Shown piece after piece: positions 38,089-46,565 of a stretch of DNA of 64,000 nt. Origin of the DNA: an uncultured Marinicella sp. (GTDB taxonomy: Bacteria; Pseudomonadota; Gammaproteobacteria; Xanthomonadales; Marinicellaceae). Where the stretch lies: the NCBI GenBank assembly GCA_947502925.1, contig CANNBS010000003.1, forward strand, positions 186,001-250,000. The letters are read 5' to 3'. Below the pieces are notes generated by a model. The model ran no database searches. It worked only from the letters and a program-made list of their open reading frames with translations, and was not told the DNA's origin. Made by a program: the position numbers and the translations under genes. Position 1 is the first letter of the stretch. Every line of letters begins with the position of its first letter.

Positions 38089-38450
38089 TAAATACGCTAT
38101 TAGCCGTGATGCTGGGCGGGGCTTTAGGTGCCTTAAGTCGCTTTGGGCTGAATATTCTCGTTAAACAAACGGGTTTGCCCTTATTCTGGGCTACATTCAG
38201 TGCCAACGTGTTAGGCTGTCTCATTATGGGATGGGTGTACCAGTGGTTTAGCCAACAAACCACTATCTCAGAAAATATGCAGCTTTTTATTATGGTCGGT
38301 GTTCTGGGTGCCTTAACCACCTGGTCAACATTTTCCATGGAAGCCGTATTAATGATGGAACAAGGTGAAATGCTTAAAGCTTTCAGCTACACATTACTCA
38401 CCGTCGTTGCTTGTTTTACGGCTTTCTGGATAGGTATGAAATTTAATTAA
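38085..38450 (+). CDS. crcB: Fluoride ion channel CrcB/Fluc
   Basis: Small dual-topology membrane protein that exports fluoride. Four hydrophobic helices over 121 residues with the family motifs GGALGALSRFGLN, FWATFSANVLGC and GVLGALTTWSTFSMEAV; the Asn and the GxxTTxSTF segment line the pore. It overlaps rarA by 4 bases, and its stop is 1 base before tRNA-Arg. No fluoride riboswitch was recognised, and the position inside an operon argues against one. Confidence 0.95.
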   Translation: MINTLLAVMLGGALGALSRFGLNILVKQTGLPLFWATFSANVLGCLIMGWVYQWFSQQTTISENMQLFIMVGVLGALTTWSTFSMEAVLMMEQGEMLKAFSYTLLTVVACFTAFWIGMKFN

Positions 38451-38451
38451 T

Positions 38452-38528
38452 GCGCTCGTAGCTCAGCCGGATAGAGCAGCCGCCTCCTAAGCGGCAGGTC
38501 GCAGGTTCAACTCCTGCCGAGCGCGCCA
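38452..38528 (+). tRNA. tRNA-Arg (anticodon CCT)
   Basis: 77-base cloverleaf with acceptor GCGCTCG/CGAGCGC, anticodon loop CTCCTAA (CCT, reads AGG), T-loop GGTTCAA, discriminator G and encoded CCA. It starts 1 base after the crcB stop, so it must be cut from the ftsK-crcB transcript or have a promoter inside crcB. Confidence 0.96.
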
Positions 38529-38537
38529 TTCATGTGT

Positions 38538-39269
38538 TTAAACAGCTTGTTTGAACTGGAAACACATTTCTCGACCGGCCGGGGAAATGTAAACAATTTG
38601 ATAACCGGTCTGACGTAATCGATCGATTGTCTCGATGGTATTCTGTTTATCAAAGTCGTCAAATCGATGATGGAATTCAACCAATATAAGTTTGGGTCTG
38701 ATATCTGTATCTAAGATACTGTCAATAAAATCATATTCAGCCCCTTCAATATCCATTTTAAGCACATCTATTTTATCGTGACCGAGCTTATTCATGGTTG
38801 ACTTAAGGGACAGGGCTTTGACCAGGACGCCATCGTTGCGTGCTTCCTGATGTGCACTAAAACTGTACATGATGGCTGATTTTTTGCCTTTCTTATTCAC
38901 CAGCGGGTAAAGATAAAATTCACCATCTTCGGCCGCCGCTGCAAAGGGGTGGAAGTTAAACTCAGTGGGTAGGGATTGTTGAGCGACCCAATCAACTGAA
39001 TATGGGGTTGGGTCAAAGGCATACACCTGTACTTTCTTTAAGTTGATCAGTGCCAGTTCAAAATCAATGTCATCACAGACACCAAAACTATAGACAATGT
39101 CATGTTCATTCAGCACATCAAGGGGTAAACCCCAATCACCAAAAACTGTGATGTCAGATTTTTTATCAAGTTTAAACTTGGGTTCTCGCCCGTAGGCTTG
39201 TCTTAATTTTAATTTTGCTGATTGCGCAAAATCACTTTTTTCAAACTTTTTCCAGAATGGTAACGCCAT
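38538..39269 (-). CDS. FkbM family methyltransferase
   Basis: 243-residue SAM-dependent methyltransferase of the FkbM type. The Rossmann core begins IVYSFGVCDDIDFELAL and YAFDPTPYSVDW (acidic residue binding the ribose of SAM). The family core LKMDIEGAEYDFIDSIL is near residue 170, followed by ILVEFHHRFDDF. The start at 39269 (ATG with GGA upstream) is chosen over a TTG at 39284. The N-terminal 35 residues are basic. The substrate is unknown; FkbM enzymes usually O-methylate sugars or lipids. It is convergent with tRNA-Arg and is probably monocistronic. Confidence 0.85.
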   Translation of the reverse strand: MALPFWKKFEKSDFAQSAKLKLRQAYGREPKFKLDKKSDITVFGDWGLPLDVLNEHDIVYSFGVCDDIDFELALINLKKVQVYAFDPTPYSVDWVAQQSLPTEFNFHPFAAAAEDGEFYLYPLVNKKGKKSAIMYSFSAHQEARNDGVLVKALSLKSTMNKLGHDKIDVLKMDIEGAEYDFIDSILDTDIRPKLILVEFHHRFDDFDKQNTIETIDRLRQTGYQIVYISPAGREMCFQFKQAV

Positions 39270-39365
39270 GGATATTCCAGTCAATAAATAGGGTTATTTT
39301 AACACCCTCATTAATTGAGTGGTGTAGTCATATGTACACAATTGATTGCTAATCAATATTTGCTC

Positions 39366-39392
39366 AAAAAAAGCCGGCGTTACCGCCGGCTT
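39366..39392 (-). terminator. Terminator of sodB
   Basis: A 9-bp perfect GCCGGCG stem (39371-39379 with 39384-39392) has a TTAC tetraloop. On the minus strand it is followed by a T tract (A run at 39366-39372 on the plus strand), 25 bases after the sodB stop. Confidence 0.9.
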
Positions 39393-39416
39393 AAGATGCT
39401 AATTTATGTGTGAGAC

Positions 39417-39995
39417 TTATTTTAAGTTATTGGCCACAAAGTCCCAATTAACGATGTTCCAGAAGTTTTTCAGGTAGGCACCGCGGTCATTTCGTGTATC
39501 CACGTAATAGGCGTGTTCCCAAACGTCACAGGTCAGTAAAGGATGATAGCCATCGGTCATTGGGTTGCCAGCGTTAAAAGTGTTCACCAGTTCTAAGTCG
39601 CCGGCATCGTTTTGAACCAGCCAAACCCAGCCTGAACCAAAGGTAGCAGCACCTAAATCATTAAATTTTTGAACAAAGTCATCGAAGCTGCCGAATTTAG
39701 CTTTAATTTTATCGGCCAATTCACCGGTGGGTTCACCACCGCCGTCCGGTGAAAAACCATTGAAATAAAAAGTGTGATTCCAGATTTGGGCGGCGTTATT
39801 GAATATACCACCATCTGAGTTTTGGATAATATCTTCCAAAGACATATTCTCAAATTCGGTGCCTTTAATCAGATCGTTTAACTTATTGACATAAGCATTG
39901 TGGTGTTTGCCGTGGTGATAATTTAAAGTTTCTTCAGAAATATGGGGTGCCAAAGCATCATTGGCATAAGGTAGTTCAGGTAATTCAAAAGACAT
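39417..39995 (-). CDS. sodB: Superoxide dismutase (Fe)
   Basis: Cytoplasmic iron superoxide dismutase of 192 residues. Metal ligands are His in NYHHGKHH (His26 region), His in IWNHTFYFN, and Asp and His in [26 protein letters not shown] and the Gln-less pattern in [14 protein letters not shown] are Fe-type features. GGAGGAAT lies just before the start (strong ribosome site). Monocistronic, divergent from fumC. Confidence 0.95.
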   Translation of the reverse strand: MSFELPELPYANDALAPHISEETLNYHHGKHHNAYVNKLNDLIKGTEFENMSLEDIIQNSDGGIFNNAAQIWNHTFYFNGFSPDGGGEPTGELADKIKAKFGSFDDFVQKFNDLGAATFGSGWVWLVQNDAGDLELVNTFNAGNPMTDGYHPLLTCDVWEHAYYVDTRNDRGAYLKNFWNIVNWDFVANNLK

Positions 39996-40241
39996 GATAT
40001 TCCTCCAAAATTAGTTTATTAAATGATTTTTAGCTGGCCATTAATATAAGGACTATTGTCCACTTTAAAAGAGTGATTGTAGAAATTCTGACATTTCAAA
40101 CACTGCATTTAACGCTGTTTTAATAAATCATGCTGTTTAAACAGAATTAAAGCTGTTTTAGCCTTGTGATATCCATTAATACCATCGATTTATGATGGTT
40201 TTTTGCTTATAATCTGCGCTTTCTAATAAAACGAGCAAGCA
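39996..40241. promoter_or_regulatory. sodB/fumC divergent regulatory region
   Basis: 246 bases containing three GCTGTTT copies (40114, 40132, 40152), of which the middle one is part of the perfect palindrome CTGTTTAAACAG (40133-40144). A small stem followed by T6 lies at 40181-40205 (ACCATC/GATGGT). A -10 box TATAAT at 40208-40213 lies 28 bases before fumC. The regulator is not identified. Confidence 0.55.
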
Positions 40242-41621
40242 ATGAGCGACTTTCGTATTGAAAAGGACAGCATGGGTGAACTTGAAGTTCCGGCTGATGC
40301 TTTATACGGTGCACAGACCCAACGCGCCGTTAATAATTTCCCGATGAGCGGGTTGACCATGCCACCGGCTTTTATAAAAGCCCTTGGTTTGGTTAAAAAA
40401 GCCGCCGCTCAGGCTAATGAGCAATTAGGGCATTTACCCAAGGATAAAAGCGAAGCCATTCAGGCAGCAGCCGACCAAATTATTAGTGGCGACATGAATC
40501 GACATTTTCCAATTGATGTTTTTCAAACCGGTTCTGGTACCAGTTCAAATATGAACTGCAATGAAGTGATTGCTCATCTGGCATCCACCGATGATTTGAA
40601 TATTCACCCTAATGACCACGTTAACATGGGTCAGAGTTCAAACGATGTAGTGCCTACCGCCATCGCTGTAAGTAATGCGCTGGATGTGGCACAGAATTTA
40701 ATTCCTGCCATGCATTCTTTTATCGCTTCCTGTCGAGCTAAAGCACAAGAACTGGACACGGTGGTAAAAACCGGGCGCACCCATCTGATGGATGCCATGC
40801 CGGTTACTTTTGGTCAGGAACTTAATACCTGGGCCAGTACAATACAAACGAATATTGAGCGATTGAGTGATGGTTTAAAGCGGGTTTGTCAACTGCCCCA
40901 GGGTGGTACCGCTGTCGGCACTGGCATCAATGCTGATAAGCAGTTTGGCGAGGTATTTGCGGATAAGATGTCTCAATTAACCGGCTTAAATTTCACTTCA
41001 ATGGACAATAAGTTTGATGGCATCAGTACCCAAGATAATATTGTTGAATTGTCAGGACAACTTCGGGTTGTGGCAGTTACCTTAATGAAAATCGCCAACG
41101 ACTTGCGCTGGATGAATTCAGGTCCATTGGCCGGTATCGGTGAAATTGAATTACCCAGCTTACAACCGGGCAGTAGCATTATGCCGGGTAAGGTCAATCC
41201 AGTGATTCCAGAAGCGGTTGCCATGATTTGTGCGCAGGTGATAGGTAATGACAGCACAGTAACGGTGGCCGGCCAATCGGGTAATTTTCAACTCAATGTA
41301 ATGCTGCCGGTTATTGTATATAACACCCTGCAAAGCATCGATATTTTAACCAATGGTTTACAACAAATTGCTGAGCAATGTATTGATGGCTTTACCGTTA
41401 ATCACGATAAAGTTTCTGAAATTGTCGGTAAAAATCCCATTTTAGTCACCGCACTTAATCCGGTGATTGGTTATGAACTGGGTGCCAAAATTGCCAAAAA
41501 AGCTTATCAGGACAAACGGCCAGTGATTGAAGTGACCAAAGAAATGACTGATTTAAGTGAACAAGAAGTTAAAGATATATTAGATCCCATCAAATTAACC
41601 CGCGGTGGTCTGGAGAAATAA
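40242..41621 (+). CDS. fumC: Class II fumarate hydratase FumC
   Basis: Oxygen-stable, iron-free fumarase of the TCA cycle, interconverting fumarate and malate as a homotetramer. Motifs include the active-site segments QTGSGTSSNMNCNEV, GRTHLMDAMPVTFGQEL and the signature GSSIMPGKVNPV (catalytic Ser loop). 459 residues is standard. Placement next to sodB suits an oxidative-stress-tolerant TCA enzyme. The next gene begins 2 bases after the stop. Confidence 0.97.
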   Translation: MSDFRIEKDSMGELEVPADALYGAQTQRAVNNFPMSGLTMPPAFIKALGLVKKAAAQANEQLGHLPKDKSEAIQAAADQIISGDMNRHFPIDVFQTGSGTSSNMNCNEVIAHLASTDDLNIHPNDHVNMGQSSNDVVPTAIAVSNALDVAQNLIPAMHSFIASCRAKAQELDTVVKTGRTHLMDAMPVTFGQELNTWASTIQTNIERLSDGLKRVCQLPQGGTAVGTGINADKQFGEVFADKMSQLTGLNFTSMDNKFDGISTQDNIVELSGQLRVVAVTLMKIANDLRWMNSGPLAGIGEIELPSLQPGSSIMPGKVNPVIPEAVAMICAQVIGNDSTVTVAGQSGNFQLNVMLPVIVYNTLQSIDILTNGLQQIAEQCIDGFTVNHDKVSEIVGKNPILVTALNPVIGYELGAKIAKKAYQDKRPVIEVTKEMTDLSEQEVKDILDPIKLTRGGLEK

Positions 41622-41623
41622 AA

Positions 41624-42781
41624 ATGATACGATTAATGAAGACTTTTACCCTATTAATAATATTATCCGGCTCGGTTCTGGCCGAAGAATTACCCTCTTG
41701 GGGCATGACCGAAACCCAATATAAAATGCCAAATTTCACGACCAAAATGAAAAAAATTGGTAACCGGGCTGTCAGCAATGATTGGTTACTTAAAATTACA
41801 GCACCTAAAGACTGGCACGGTAAAATCAGATCGGCATTAAGTGATCAGGGTGCTAAAAATGTGCAGATTAATTTTAAAGACTCCTTGTATAAAAGCATCA
41901 CCATCACGGCTACACCCGGAATGGACTTAAAATCAAACACTTCTCAAACCACACAACCTGCAGTGGCAAAAAAGCAGGTGGTGATTGAAAAGCCTGAAAT
42001 GGACACGCGTATTGAAGCACCTGAGTTTGAAAATGATTTTAAAACAGATGATATTTTGGCTGATATGGATGAATTAAAACTGGAACTACCAAATAATGGT
42101 CATTCCAACAAAAAAACAATGGAATCCAAGAAACAGGTATCGGCTCAAATTGGTGAAACCGAAAAAAATGTGTCCAATACAAAGTCAAATGATGCAAAAG
42201 TCGATCGGAGTACTCTGAAGGAAAACTTAAGAATACGACATGCCAGAGGCAAGACGGTAGATAAATCGATCAGTTATGACAATATCACTGACGACGATGA
42301 CTTATATGTGGCTGATGATGTTGTTTTGGTTAAACGTTACGTTAACCGTGGTGTGGCGATATATTATTGGATGAAGGAAGCCTATGACCCAAACAAGCAT
42401 ACCTTGATTGAAAAGGGCAGTGGAAAATATGTTAAATCAGTCCAGGATTCAGACCAGGATATAAAGCGACAGCTGACAACTAATAAAACCAGTCAAGAAT
42501 CACAAAAGCCCAGTCAAAAAATATTTGACTTTGTTGCTGTGACTGATAATCAGGATGTCCAAGACCAGTTGCGTCGAGATTTTATTCGAAACAAGGCGGT
42601 TAATAGCACCCTGCGGGCATCTCAGCTCAAATCAGAAGATATATTATATGTTTCTGAGCACACTGTATTGGTTGAAAGACCTTTGGGTAACAGCCGCAGT
42701 GCTTATTTCTGGTTGAAAGGTGAAACAGACACCGAACAAACCATGAAACAAATGGGGCCACAGAAATTTGTGATTCAATAA
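41624..42781 (+). CDS. Unknown exported protein with two copies of a ~65-residue repeat
   Basis: 385 residues; I do not recognise a family. The N-terminus is a signal peptide (hydrophobic to about residue 20, ending VLAEE), so the protein is probably periplasmic. Residues 100-195 are charged and low complexity (Lys, Asp, Thr). Two related domains follow, about 200-275 and about 315-385, each with a basic start, then a D/E-D-x-LYV-x-V-LV-R-x-x-x-x-x-x-A-Y-W-K pattern. GGAG lies 8 bases before the start. It starts 2 bases after fumC and ends 1 base before a histidine kinase gene, so a sensory accessory role for that kinase is possible (inference). Confidence 0.75.
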   Translation: MIRLMKTFTLLIILSGSVLAEELPSWGMTETQYKMPNFTTKMKKIGNRAVSNDWLLKITAPKDWHGKIRSALSDQGAKNVQINFKDSLYKSITITATPGMDLKSNTSQTTQPAVAKKQVVIEKPEMDTRIEAPEFENDFKTDDILADMDELKLELPNNGHSNKKTMESKKQVSAQIGETEKNVSNTKSNDAKVDRSTLKENLRIRHARGKTVDKSISYDNITDDDDLYVADDVVLVKRYVNRGVAIYYWMKEAYDPNKHTLIEKGSGKYVKSVQDSDQDIKRQLTTNKTSQESQKPSQKIFDFVAVTDNQDVQDQLRRDFIRNKAVNSTLRASQLKSEDILYVSEHTVLVERPLGNSRSAYFWLKGETDTEQTMKQMGPQKFVIQ

Positions 42782-42782
42782 T

Positions 42783-43907
42783 TTGGTTTTACGCTATACC
42801 CATATTCAACTGATTCGACTGGCTGGGCTGATTATCTGGCTCAGCCTGTCGATTCCGCTGATTTTACATTATGAGACCCTAACGCAGCCTTTTGTGGTTT
42901 ATGGTTTAGCGCATATTAGTTTTGGCCTGGTTTTTTGGTTGGCCACGTTAAACTTTAAAAACAGCCGTTATAACACCAGTGGTTGGCTGGCTGTGGTGTT
43001 AATGGTCCTTTTTGTTTTGGTAATTAATTACATTACAGACAGTGCCACCGGGATTTTCTATGCCTTAATTATATCAGTATTACTACCCTGGCTTTTTCCG
43101 GTGGGCTTGAGCCTCTTTGTGTTGGCCACGTATAACTTATTAATTGGTATTCAATTCGGCTATATCGGCGCAGAACTCAATAATCCGACCTTTCAATATG
43201 TTCTGTTTTTTGTGTATTTGGGTGTTTCGGTATTTTCTTTTATTATTTCATTAACCGCCTTTAAACAGCAGCATGACAAAGAGCAGCTGCGATTATTAAA
43301 CACTGAACTTAAAGCCACTCAAGTGCTCTTGGCTGACAGTTCTCGTATTAATGAACGCTTGCGTATTTCACGGGAATTACATGATTTAGTGGGTCATCAT
43401 CTCACTGCGTTGACTTTAAATTTGGAGGCTGCCAGTCATCTCACAGAAGGCAAGCCGCAAAACTACGTCAAAAAATCGCAATCGATTGCACGCTTATTAT
43501 TGGCTGATGTACGTGAAGTGGTGGGGCAGTTTAGACAAAGTGGTACTTTGAACTTGGGGCAGGCCATTGATGAGTTGCTGACTGATTTACCGGGGTTAAA
43601 AGTGCAAAAAGAGATTCCGGATGAGTTATTGGTGGAAGATCCGCGATTAGCACAAACCATTTTACGCTGCACCCAGGAACTCATTACCAATACCTTAAAA
43701 CATGCCAAAGCGAATCATTTATGGGTTAAGCTGTCTTCTTCAGATGAATATTTAATCCTGAGTGTCCGTGATGATGGCCTGGGATTGGGTGATAAACAAT
43801 TTGGCAATGGTTTAAAGGGCATACAGGAACGGGTCGCGATTATGAATGGCCGGTTTGAAATAAATAATCAAAAAGGTGCCCACGTGCAATTAACCTTTCC
43901 GATATAA
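42783..43907 (+). CDS. NarL-type membrane sensor histidine kinase (HisKA_3)
   Basis: 374 residues. Five or six transmembrane helices fill about 1-165 with almost no periplasmic loops, so the sensor is the membrane part itself, as in DesK/LiaS-like kinases. A coiled-coil (about 165-190) leads to the dimerisation/phosphorylation helix with H200 in SRELHDLVGHH. The HATPase domain has N-box TQELITNTLKHAKA and G-box DDGLGLG with GLKGIQERV. Translation appears to start at TTG (42783); no better codon or ribosome site is visible, so it may rely on coupling to the gene before it. Pairs with the next response regulator. Confidence 0.88.
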   Translation: MVLRYTHIQLIRLAGLIIWLSLSIPLILHYETLTQPFVVYGLAHISFGLVFWLATLNFKNSRYNTSGWLAVVLMVLFVLVINYITDSATGIFYALIISVLLPWLFPVGLSLFVLATYNLLIGIQFGYIGAELNNPTFQYVLFFVYLGVSVFSFIISLTAFKQQHDKEQLRLLNTELKATQVLLADSSRINERLRISRELHDLVGHHLTALTLNLEAASHLTEGKPQNYVKKSQSIARLLLADVREVVGQFRQSGTLNLGQAIDELLTDLPGLKVQKEIPDELLVEDPRLAQTILRCTQELITNTLKHAKANHLWVKLSSSDEYLILSVRDDGLGLGDKQFGNGLKGIQERVAIMNGRFEINNQKGAHVQLTFPI

Positions 43908-43921
43908 ACGGGAGAGATAAA

Positions 43922-44563
43922 ATGATAAAAGTATTACTGGTCGATGACCAAAATTTAGTGCGACAAGGCGTTCAGGCCTTATTGGATTTATCCAATGAAA
44001 TTGAAGTCATTGGTGAAGCGAAATCAGGGCAGGAAGCGGTTAAGATGATTCCTCAGATTAAACCGGATGTGGTGCTATTAGATATGCGTATGCCGGGTAT
44101 GTCAGGCTTGGATGTTTTGCATGAATTGTCACAAGCCAATCAATTACCACCGACCATTATTCTAACCACCTTTGATGATGAAGAGCTGATATTGGCCGGT
44201 GTCAAAGCCGGTGCCAAAGGCTATTTACTCAAAGATGTGCCCTTAGAAGAACTGGTGGAAGGCATTAAACAGGTGGCCGCCGGAAAAACCATCGTTCGAC
44301 CGCAAATTACAGAGAAAATACTGGACAGTGTTGAAGGCCTTAAAAATGAATTTATGAGCCTTGAGCGCCCCGACCCATTAACCAACCGAGAAACCGAAAT
44401 ATTGCGTTTAATGGCCGGTGGTTACAGTAATAAAGAGATTGCCAACTCAATTTTTGTGGCCGAAGGCACGGTTAAAAACCATGTGTCTAATATTTTATCT
44501 AAACTGGGTGTACGAGATCGCACCCGCGCGGTATTAAAAGCCTTAGAACTTGGGTTGATTTAG
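43922..44563 (+). CDS. NarL/FixJ-family response regulator
   Basis: 213 residues: receiver domain (1-120) with acidic pocket DD (8-9), phosphoacceptor D54 in VVLLDMRMPG, Thr in ILTTFDDEE and Lys in LLKDVP. A LuxR-type helix-turn-helix (about 150-205) follows, with NRETEILRLMAGGYSNKEIA and VAEGTVKNHVSNILSKLGVRDR. GGGAGAG lies just before the start. Cotranscribed with the kinase 14 bases upstream. Targets unknown. Confidence 0.93.
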   Translation: MIKVLLVDDQNLVRQGVQALLDLSNEIEVIGEAKSGQEAVKMIPQIKPDVVLLDMRMPGMSGLDVLHELSQANQLPPTIILTTFDDEELILAGVKAGAKGYLLKDVPLEELVEGIKQVAAGKTIVRPQITEKILDSVEGLKNEFMSLERPDPLTNRETEILRLMAGGYSNKEIANSIFVAEGTVKNHVSNILSKLGVRDRTRAVLKALELGLI

Positions 44564-44571
44564 TTAATTGT

Positions 44572-45153
44572 ATGAACAACGAATTTGAATTACGCACTGC
44601 AACGTCACAGGATTGGGTTAAGGTGGCTTTGTCTGATTTTGATGCTTTTTTAAAAGACCACGCCGCCTGTGAGCGTAAAGCCGCAGCTTTGGCCATGTCC
44701 ATGGTACAACATTACCCGGATAAACCGGATTTAATTCGCGGTATGATTGATTTGGCCATGGAAGAAATGGCGCATTTTAGGGAAGTCATTAAAATCATGC
44801 TGGCCAAGGGTTTGCAGCAAGAGAACGATGAAAAAGACCCGTATATTAAAGCCTTATTGAAACTGATGGGAAAAGGCAAAAAAGCCTACCTGTTAGATCG
44901 ACTGTTAATCTTTAGTATTGTTGAAAAACGCGGCCATGAGCGATTTCATTTAATTGGTGAGGCGCTTGAGGATGCCAAACTCAAAGATTTTTATCAGCGG
45001 TTGGCCAGAGCCGAATACCGCCACTACACATTATTTATGGATCTGGCTTTGCAGTATTTCGATGAAAATGTGGTTTTTAAGCGTTTAGATGAGTTATTGG
45101 ATGCCGAAGCTGAGATTGTCAATAACCTGCCACTCAGAGCCGCTGTCCATTAA
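44572..45153 (+). CDS. miaE: tRNA-(ms2io6A37) hydroxylase MiaE
   Basis: Oxygen-dependent di-iron enzyme that hydroxylates the isopentenyl group of ms2i6A37 in tRNAs reading UNN codons. Ferritin-like bundle with ligand motifs HAACERKAAA, MEEMAHF, EKRGHERFH and EYRHYTLF. 193 residues, near the family average. In Salmonella, loss of this modification abolishes growth on succinate, fumarate and malate. Here the gene lies in the same run of genes as fumC, 8 bases after the response regulator. Confidence 0.92.
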   Translation: MNNEFELRTATSQDWVKVALSDFDAFLKDHAACERKAAALAMSMVQHYPDKPDLIRGMIDLAMEEMAHFREVIKIMLAKGLQQENDEKDPYIKALLKLMGKGKKAYLLDRLLIFSIVEKRGHERFHLIGEALEDAKLKDFYQRLARAEYRHYTLFMDLALQYFDENVVFKRLDELLDAEAEIVNNLPLRAAVH

Positions 45154-45155
45154 CA

Positions 45156-46352
45156 GTGTCCGGCACTTCAATACTTAAATCCTATCTATTAAATTACGGT
45201 CATCATTGCCAATTACCGACAGAATATTATCAAGCCTGGCAGCATGTATTAATTGTCCCGATATGTGGCGAAGATTCTGATTGTTTTCAGCAGTTGACAC
45301 GCTTGATTCAAAGCGATCATTATTTGATTATTGCTTGTGTTAATCGGCCGAAAAATCATCCCAAAACCAGCCAATGGCAACAGGAAAATAAACGGCTTAT
45401 TAATGACCTGTGCCAACAAGCTCAATCAGTGAATCAACTGACTAATGGCCACTTTTTATCGTTTCAGTGTTTTGATATCTGGCTACTTGATTATAATGAG
45501 CAGCCATTTGAAAGTAATCACGGTGTGGGTTTAGCCCGCAAAATTGCCGCTGACTCAGCACTTCAACTGATTGACAAACAAGTTATTAAAAGCGTTTGGA
45601 TACACAGTACTGATGCCGATGTGAATCTGCCAACTGATTATTTTAAGGTCGCGAGGAATATCAACTATACGGCTTATAGTTTGGCTTTTCAACACCAGGG
45701 CCATGATCCCGAACTCAACCACTGGCAGGCATTGTATGATTTTAAATTAAGGTATTATCAGCAAGCCATGCGCTATATCGGCACACCTTATGATTACATT
45801 CCGCTGGGCAGTTGTTTAATTATTCAAGCGCAAGCCTATGCTCATGTTCGTGGATTTCCTAAACGCAGTGGTGGTGAGGATTTTTATCTTCTGAACAAAC
45901 TGGCCAAAATAGGCCCAATTGCTCAACCAAATAATCCGGTGATTCACATTAAAAGCAGATTGTCACAAAGGGTTCCGTTTGGCACGGGACCGGCCTTACT
46001 GAAAATGAAATATTCAACTGGATCAGTCCGTTTTTACCATCCTCAGATATTTGACGATATAAAAAACTGGTATAAGCAACTATGTGATTATTTTGAAAAA
46101 AGAGTTTTGCCCGATAACACCATCATCAATAAGTTTTGGTACATTGAATCACTTATACATAAAACAATGCAACAAACCAAAACAGCTAACCGCTGGCAGC
46201 AGTTTGTCATCGAATGGTTTGATGCGTTTAAGATTTTGAAAACAGTGCATGCCCTGGAAACAAAATGGCCAAGACAATCATTGGATGAATTATGTGAATT
46301 AGATTTGTTTAGGAAAATTAACAAGCAACTAAAATCACCACCAAATTCATAA
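45156..46352 (+). CDS. GT2-like glycosyltransferase-fold protein
   Basis: 398 residues starting at GTG (45156), 2 bases after the miaE stop. It looks like a GT-A fold transferase: an N-terminal Rossmann-like strand (HVLIVPICGED), a DAD motif in HSTDADVNLP near residue 152 (metal/nucleotide site) and GGEDFYLLNKLAK near 245 (acceptor/catalytic Glu-Asp). There are no transmembrane helices. The C-terminal 110 residues are helical. The acceptor is unknown. The coupling to miaE suggests a shared transcript rather than a proven shared pathway. Confidence 0.65.
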   Translation: MSGTSILKSYLLNYGHHCQLPTEYYQAWQHVLIVPICGEDSDCFQQLTRLIQSDHYLIIACVNRPKNHPKTSQWQQENKRLINDLCQQAQSVNQLTNGHFLSFQCFDIWLLDYNEQPFESNHGVGLARKIAADSALQLIDKQVIKSVWIHSTDADVNLPTDYFKVARNINYTAYSLAFQHQGHDPELNHWQALYDFKLRYYQQAMRYIGTPYDYIPLGSCLIIQAQAYAHVRGFPKRSGGEDFYLLNKLAKIGPIAQPNNPVIHIKSRLSQRVPFGTGPALLKMKYSTGSVRFYHPQIFDDIKNWYKQLCDYFEKRVLPDNTIINKFWYIESLIHKTMQQTKTANRWQQFVIEWFDAFKILKTVHALETKWPRQSLDELCELDLFRKINKQLKSPPNS

Positions 46353-46392
46353 ATTTATAACTTAAATTATGCCTGCTAAAAGCAATAATAGA

Positions 46393-46417
46393 AGCGATTC
46401 ATCAATCGCTGTTCCAT
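46393..46417 (+). terminator. Weak terminator-like hairpin after the glycosyltransferase gene
   Basis: Perfect 7-bp stem AGCGATT/AATCGCT (46393-46399 with 46404-46410) with a CATC loop, followed by a T-rich but mixed stretch. It could end the fumC-glycosyltransferase run. Confidence 0.4.
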
Positions 46418-46452
46418 TTATTATTGAAAACAGGTAAAATCAGCGGCCTTGC

Positions 46453-46543
46453 GGTGAGGTGTCCGAGTGGTTGAAGGAGCACGCCTGGAAAGCGTGTATA
46501 CGTTCATAGCGTATCGAGGGTTCGAATCCCTCTCTCACCGCCA
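46453..46543 (+). tRNA. tRNA-Ser (anticodon GGA)
   Basis: 91-base class II tRNA with acceptor GGTGAGG/TCTCACC (last pair G-U), anticodon GGA in CTGGAAA, a long variable arm (TATACGTTCATAGCGTAT region), T-loop GGTTCGAAT, discriminator G and encoded CCA. A TAAAAT at 46435-46440 is a likely -10 box. Confidence 0.96.
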
Positions 46544-46565
46544 CTTCCTTAACCTCACTTATTCA

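Noticed and set aside
38085-38100. Fluoride riboswitch before crcB
   Set aside because: crcB overlaps rarA and no leader exists.
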